Shown here: positions 59,948-64,000 of the stretch, in pieces
Numbering within the stretch: position 1 is the first letter of the stretch
Layout: each line of letters begins with the position of its first letter
From: Methanocella paludicola SANAE
Lineage (GTDB): Archaea; Halobacteriota; Methanocellia; Methanocellales; Methanocellaceae
Length of the DNA: 64,000 bases
Assembly: GCF_000011005.1 (NCBI RefSeq)
Contig: NC_013665.1
Coordinates: 2,891,501-2,955,500 of the forward strand
Direction: 5' to 3'
Position numbers and translations under genes: made by a program
The notes under the pieces: generated by a model
The model's input: the letters and a program-made list of their open reading frames with translations, nothing else
Database searches by the model: none
What the model was told of the DNA's origin: nothing

Positions 59948-61375
59948 TCATTCCCCGAAGTCCACGATCTTGACGTCACCGTTCTGCAGGTCAACGATGG
60001 GGATGCGGGCGGGGTCCGGCTGGATGTTCATCCGCTTCTGGAAGTCGGTCTGGGATTGCCAGGTGCCCGAATTGACTAATGTGACGCCCCTGTAGCGGCA
60101 TACGCCCACGGTGTGCACGTGGCCGCTGTGCATGATGTCGGGGAGCGGATCGATGACGAAGTGGTCCTTCGCCTCGGGGGCGATCATCACCTTGCCGCCG
60201 TATATGGGCGAGAGGTGGCGGCGCTTCAGTAATTCGGCCATGGCCTTCTCGGGCTTCGAGTACGAGGCGCCGGGCAGGTTCGACACCAGATCGTCTAAAG
60301 ACCGGCCGTGGTAGATGAGCAGCCTGACCCCCTCCATTTCCACTGCAGAAGGGTTGCCGGCGAACGTGACGTTCGGGTGCCTGAACATCCTCCGGACCTC
60401 CTCAGGCAGGGCGGGCTGGGGCTCGGCCTGCCTCACGGCGTCGTGGTTCCCCGGGGCGATGACGATCTTCAGGTGCCGGGGGAACTGGTCGAAGTACTCG
60501 GCGGCCTTCCTGTACTGGTCGTAGACGTCCGCGATGTGGAGCTCCTTCTCCTGGCCCGGGTACACGCCGATGCCGTCCACCATGTCCCCGGCCACCACGA
60601 CGTACTTCAGCCTCGACGCCAGGTCGTGGTGGGCGTCGGAGTCGCCGTTCAGCCAGTCGATGAACCGCATCCACGGGTCCTCGAGAAAAGTGTTGCTGCC
60701 GATGTGCACGTCCGAGATGAGCGCGACGGCCGCGGGCTCGTCGGAGCGCCTGGGCACGTTGGTGTTGGGCACGTCCGGGTATATGACCCCGCTGGCCATG
60801 AGCAGCCCGCCTTCCTTCACGGTCCCCGAGACCCCGACCACCTCGTCTAATAACAATGGCGAGTCGAAGAAGTCCTTATCCTTGGAGATGAGCACGCCCA
60901 TCGAGCCCGTTCGGTCCTCCAGCTCGACCAGGCGGTTGCCGTTCGCCGTGTCCCGGACGTCCGACACCATGCCGATGACGGCCACCTCCGACTTCTCGCC
61001 CCGGGAAAAGCCCTTCTTTTTGATGCTCTCGATCGGGCGGGCGCTGATGCGGTGGCGCATCATATCGCCCAGCCGCCCGTACCGGTCCCTGAAGTACCCG
61101 ACGAACTCGTCGTAGTCGCCGATACAGGTGGAATTATTGGTGATATCCGACAGGATCCTGAGCGCCGGCTTGCGGGCTGTCTGCTCCGCGATGTTGCCCG
61201 CTCGTAGCGAGCGGGCCACGTCGTCCCTGGTGACGGTGAGGGCGGAGGGGTCGAGGCCGGACACCAGCCTGTCCAGTATCCCGGGGTCAGGGTCCCTGCC
61301 AAGCGCGTCCAGGGCGTCGGGCTCGACCATGTACCCCTTCGACGCGAGCGCTTTTACGATCTCAATGCCGTCCAT
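59948..61375 (-). CDS. polB: DNA polymerase II (family D) small subunit DP1
   Basis: 475 residues from ATG 61375 (ATG 61390 possible). Calcineurin-like exonuclease motifs: ALISDVHIGSN near 221, VVAGDMVDGIG, IAPGNHDAV near 311, and MHSGHVHTVGV near 418. An OB fold precedes it (VAVIGMVSDVRDTANGNRLV). It is the proofreading subunit of archaeal PolD; the large subunit DP2 is not in the window. Confidence 0.94.
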   Translation of the reverse strand: MDGIEIVKALASKGYMVEPDALDALGRDPDPGILDRLVSGLDPSALTVTRDDVARSLRAGNIAEQTARKPALRILSDITNNSTCIGDYDEFVGYFRDRYGRLGDMMRHRISARPIESIKKKGFSRGEKSEVAVIGMVSDVRDTANGNRLVELEDRTGSMGVLISKDKDFFDSPLLLDEVVGVSGTVKEGGLLMASGVIYPDVPNTNVPRRSDEPAAVALISDVHIGSNTFLEDPWMRFIDWLNGDSDAHHDLASRLKYVVVAGDMVDGIGVYPGQEKELHIADVYDQYRKAAEYFDQFPRHLKIVIAPGNHDAVRQAEPQPALPEEVRRMFRHPNVTFAGNPSAVEMEGVRLLIYHGRSLDDLVSNLPGASYSKPEKAMAELLKRRHLSPIYGGKVMIAPEAKDHFVIDPLPDIMHSGHVHTVGVCRYRGVTLVNSGTWQSQTDFQKRMNIQPDPARIPIVDLQNGDVKIVDFGE

Positions 61376-61474
61376 ATGCTTACATGGCAATCATGGGCGA
61401 AATGTCTTTAAGCTTTTGCCCCATAATAATAACTTATATATTATAATAATGCTATATATAATTTCCAGGGGGTT

Positions 61475-62032
61475 TTGAGCCTGGCCACAAAGGATACCGT
61501 TCACAAGTTCATGAAGAGCGACAACTTCTGGATCTCGCTGTTGAGGGAGACGCTGTACGCCCTCGCGGCGGTCGGGGCCATCGCGCTGGTCCTGTATTTA
61601 TATGCGGGCGCCTGGCCCCCCATGGTGAGCGTGGACGGCCTGAGCATGTACCCCAACATGCACGACGGCGACCTGATAATAATCCAGAGCATCGAGAAGT
61701 CCCCCATCGTCACCTATGGCGCCGCCGGGGGCTACTCATCGTTCGGCGACGCCGGAGACGTCATCGTGTACCAGCCCTTCGGCCGCAGGGACATGACGCC
61801 CGTGATCCACCGGGCCCTGTACTACGTGAACGCCTCGGAGCCCATGTGGGAGGGAGGAATAAAAGCCCCCAATTCGGGATACATCACCAAGGGCGACAAT
61901 AACTTTTTATTCGACCAGAGCAGCGGCGTCTCCCCGAACACCCCCGTCAAGGAGGACTGGATCCTGGGCGTGGCGAAACTGCGCATCCCCTACCTGGGCT
62001 ACGTGAGGAGCATATTCTCCTTCATACACTGA
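61475..62032 (+). CDS. Signal peptidase I (S26B, ER/archaeal type)
   Basis: 185 residues from TTG 61475, preceded by an AGGGGG Shine-Dalgarno. One N-terminal membrane helix (LAAVGAIALVLYLYAG). Catalytic Ser in DGLSMYPNMHDGD (near 57), His in TPVIHRALY (near 111) and Asp in TKGDNN (near 139), the Ser-His-Asp arrangement of archaeal/ER enzymes rather than bacterial Ser-Lys. It cuts Sec signal peptides. No C-terminal membrane anchor. Confidence 0.9.
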   Translation: MSLATKDTVHKFMKSDNFWISLLRETLYALAAVGAIALVLYLYAGAWPPMVSVDGLSMYPNMHDGDLIIIQSIEKSPIVTYGAAGGYSSFGDAGDVIVYQPFGRRDMTPVIHRALYYVNASEPMWEGGIKAPNSGYITKGDNNFLFDQSSGVSPNTPVKEDWILGVAKLRIPYLGYVRSIFSFIH

Positions 62033-62115
62033 AGCACAACTATATCCAGGCATGCCCGGGAAGCGATAAAGGCACATAGGCAACTATTTTATGTGAGGGG
62101 CGCCTACTATATGCG

Positions 62116-63045
62116 ATGATTTTCGGGAGAAGGCACATCATATCCACCAAGGACTTCTCAAGAGAAGAGATCGACTTTATTCTCGACCGCGCCGAGAGGC
62201 TGGAGCCTTACGCCCGAAAGGGCGGCCTGGACCTGCTAAAGGATAAGGTGGTGGCCACGCTCTTTTTCGAGCCCTCCACCCGGACCAGGCTGTCGTTCGA
62301 TACGGCGATTAAGCGCCTTGGCGGCGATACCATCGGCTTCGACTCCGCGGAGTCCACGTCCGTGGTCAAGGGAGAGACGCTGTCCGATACCATACGCATC
62401 ATCGAGTCGTACGCGGACGCCATCGTCATCCGCCACCCCAGGGAGGGCGCGGCACGCATGGCCTCAGAGGTGTCGAGCGTGCCCGTGATCAATGCCGGGG
62501 ACGGCGCCGGACATCACCCCACCCAGACGCTCCTGGACCTCTACACCATGCGGAAAGAGTGCAGGAAGCCGCTGGGCGATCTGAACGTCGCCATCGTGGG
62601 CGACCTCAGGTACGGGCGGACCGTGCACTCGCTGGCGTACGCGCTGTCGCTCTACGGGGCGAGTCTGAGCCTCGTGTCCCCGGAGCCCCTGCGCATGCCC
62701 GAGAGCATAATAAACTATTTGAGGAAACATGGCGTCACGCTGGTCGAGACGCCCCGCATCGAGGACGCCCTGGGGCAGGCGGACGTGCTGTACATGACCC
62801 GCATCCAGAAGGAGCGGTTCCCCGACCCCTCGGAATATCTGAGGGTCGCCGGCTCGTACCGCATCACGCCCGACACGCTGGAGAGCGTCGGTAACGACAT
62901 GATCATCATGCACCCGCTGCCGCGGGTGAACGAGATCGACCCGGGAGTCGACTCCACCAGGCACGCCCGGTATTTCCAGCAGGCCTTCTACGGAGTGCCC
63001 ATCCGGATGGCCGTGCTGTCCCTGGTGATGGGCAAGGAGATCTAA
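62116..63045 (+). CDS. pyrB: Aspartate carbamoyltransferase catalytic subunit
   Basis: 309 residues. Carbamoyl phosphate loop FEPSTRTRLSF (STRTR at 54-58), HHPTQTLLDLY near 134, 80s loop Lys in VVKGETLSDT, and MHPLPRVNEID near 264. It makes carbamoyl aspartate in pyrimidine synthesis. The regulatory subunit gene starts 1 bp after its stop. Confidence 0.96.
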   Translation: MIFGRRHIISTKDFSREEIDFILDRAERLEPYARKGGLDLLKDKVVATLFFEPSTRTRLSFDTAIKRLGGDTIGFDSAESTSVVKGETLSDTIRIIESYADAIVIRHPREGAARMASEVSSVPVINAGDGAGHHPTQTLLDLYTMRKECRKPLGDLNVAIVGDLRYGRTVHSLAYALSLYGASLSLVSPEPLRMPESIINYLRKHGVTLVETPRIEDALGQADVLYMTRIQKERFPDPSEYLRVAGSYRITPDTLESVGNDMIIMHPLPRVNEIDPGVDSTRHARYFQQAFYGVPIRMAVLSLVMGKEI

Positions 63046-63046
63046 T

Positions 63047-63517
63047 ATGAACGTGAGCGATCGCGAGCTAAGGGTAAAGCCGATCAACAACGGCACCGTC
63101 ATCGACCACATCGAGTCGGGGCAGGCGCTCAACGTGCTAAAGATCTTAGGCATCGGCAGCCACTCCAAAACAGTTGTAAGCCTGCTCATGAACGTGCCCA
63201 GCGGCGCCATGGGCGCCAAGGACGTGGTCAAGGTCGAGGGAAGAGAGCTCGACCCCGAGGAGGTCGATACCATCGCCCTCATCTCCCCCAGGGCCACCAT
63301 CAACATCATCCGCAATTACGAGGTCGCCGAGAAGTTCCGGGTGGGCATGCCCAGGAAAGTCGTGGGTATCATCAAGTGCGGCAACCCGAACTGCATTTCT
63401 AACAGTAACGAGCCCGTGAGCTCGAAGTTCATGGTCGAGTCGGCGGACCCCGTGCTTTTACGGTGCTCCTATTGCGAGTTCGTGCTCGATAAGAACATCG
63501 CCGATAATTTATTGTAG
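63047..63517 (+). CDS. pyrI: Aspartate carbamoyltransferase regulatory subunit
   Basis: 156 residues. N-terminal allosteric domain (KPINNGTVIDHIESGQAL), and zinc site Cys111, Cys116, Cys140 and Cys143. Binds ATP/CTP and holds the catalytic trimers together. Typical E. coli-type heteromer. Confidence 0.95.
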   Translation: MNVSDRELRVKPINNGTVIDHIESGQALNVLKILGIGSHSKTVVSLLMNVPSGAMGAKDVVKVEGRELDPEEVDTIALISPRATINIIRNYEVAEKFRVGMPRKVVGIIKCGNPNCISNSNEPVSSKFMVESADPVLLRCSYCEFVLDKNIADNLL

Positions 63518-63525
63518 TGATAGAC

Positions 63526-64000
63526 ATGAGCGAGGATATCGTGAAAAAGCTGGCGAGCGGCGAGCTGAAGCTCCACCAGGCCGACGAGCATTCTACGTCC
63601 CGCAGGGAGGCCGTCGACATGCGGCGGGAGGCCGTGAGCATGCTTACCGGCGCCGATCTTTCTAACATCGGCAAATACTCATACGACCCCGAGGTCGCCA
63701 CCAGGAAGAACATCGAGAACGCCATCGGCGCCGTCCAGATACCATTAGGCATCGCCGGCCCGATCACCATCCATGGCGACTACGCGAAGGGCGACTTTTA
63801 CCTGCCCCTGGCCACGACGGAGGGCGCCCTGGTGGCCAGCGTGAACCGGGGCTGCTCGGTGTGCCGGGCCGCCGGGGGCGTGACCGTGGCGGTCATGCAG
63901 GACGAGATGACCCGGGCCCCCGTGGTCAAGGCGAAAGACCTTAAAGAGGCGAAGCGCCTGGCGGACGCGGTAAAGACGCCCGAGATGTTCGCCGAGATGA
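63526..64000 (+). CDS. hmgA: HMG-CoA reductase, 3'-truncated by window
   Basis: ATG 63526; the frame runs off the window after ~158 codons. Start MSEDIVKKLASGELKLHQAD, then NAIGAVQIPLGIAGP and LATTEGALVASVNRG, the class I/II signature with the catalytic Glu. It makes mevalonate for archaeal isoprenoid lipids. It lies 8 bp after pyrI, so it may be cotranscribed with the pyr genes. Confidence 0.92.
   Translation, partial: MSEDIVKKLASGELKLHQADEHSTSRREAVDMRREAVSMLTGADLSNIGKYSYDPEVATRKNIENAIGAVQIPLGIAGPITIHGDYAKGDFYLPLATTEGALVASVNRGCSVCRAAGGVTVAVMQDEMTRAPVVKAKDLKEAKRLADAVKTPEMFAEM

Noticed and set aside
1-64000. CRISPR array, tRNA or rRNA genes
   Set aside because: No regularly spaced direct repeats of CRISPR size and no cloverleaf or T-arm signature seen in the gene-free gaps; visual search only.

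Overview
The window reads as a chromosome segment of a methanogenic euryarchaeon of the Methanocellales/Methanosarcinales type. Methanogen markers are the methanofuran gene mfnB, a DUF2117 protein, archaeoflavoprotein AfpA with an iron-sulfur flavoprotein, a homoaconitase/isopropylmalate isomerase pair beside an isopropylmalate-type dehydrogenase, and a membrane [NiFe] hydrogenase large subunit followed by its cytochrome b. Archaeal information-processing genes (RadA, three-OB-fold RPA, DNA polymerase D small subunit, archaeal AlaS, RNase HII) and an HMG-CoA reductase agree. The DNA is GC-rich, so many long antisense ORFs are shadows. Assignment to Methanocella or a close relative is inference. 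I found no rRNA, tRNA or CRISPR.

Layout. 0-6 kb: hydrogenase large subunit (5' end outside the window) plus cytochrome b, mobA, then a divergent lipid-carrier block (DUF92 membrane protein; degenerate cis-prenyltransferase; flippase-like protein). 6-10 kb: DUF151 protein, an unknown protein, a small GTPase, an M50 protease, TatC. 10-16 kb: six tightly packed genes for membrane-anchored, pilin-like surface proteins, one of 984 residues. 16-22 kb: a carboxypeptidase-regulatory-like surface protein, hemerythrin, class II aldolase, methyltransferase, membrane-anchored roadblock protein, HAD hydrolase, endonuclease III-like enzyme. 22-30 kb: DUF2117 protein, RNase HII, an EF-Tu-like GTPase with a roadblock protein and AlaS, then a coiled-coil protein and glutamine synthetase. 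30-38 kb: the rest of the surface-appendage machinery: prepilin peptidase, HerA/VirB4-like ATPase and a pilin-like protein on the minus strand, and secretion ATPase, TadC/GspF-like platform and a pilin-like protein on the plus strand. A PRTase/PfpI pair lies between. 38-44 kb: housekeeping and stress genes including AfpA/Isf, an ArsN2-like acetyltransferase and radA. 44-48 kb: a MacB/LolCDE-like ABC export operon with tandem paralogous permeases. 48-56 kb: guaB, mfnB, RPA, the aconitase-family pair and a decarboxylating dehydrogenase. 56-64 kb: a winged-helix regulator, DUF2225, a ferritin-like protein, an insertion sequence in a repeat-rich intergenic region, DNA polymerase D small subunit, signal peptidase, pyrB-pyrI and the start of hmgA.

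The most interesting system is the two-locus Tad-like archaeal appendage (10-16 kb and 30-38 kb). Its small proteins share an N-terminus made of a short acidic/basic stretch, a glycine and then a hydrophobic helix. The N-terminal domains resemble the DUF728x proteins that, from memory, sit beside secretion ATPases in haloarchaea. Also notable are a ~70-bp repeat found three times just after stop codons and always in the same orientation relative to the upstream gene, matching palindromes at identical distance from guaB and mfnB, a perfect 21-bp palindrome before the pilus ATPase gene, and an endonuclease III homologue with a His in place of one Fe-S cysteine.
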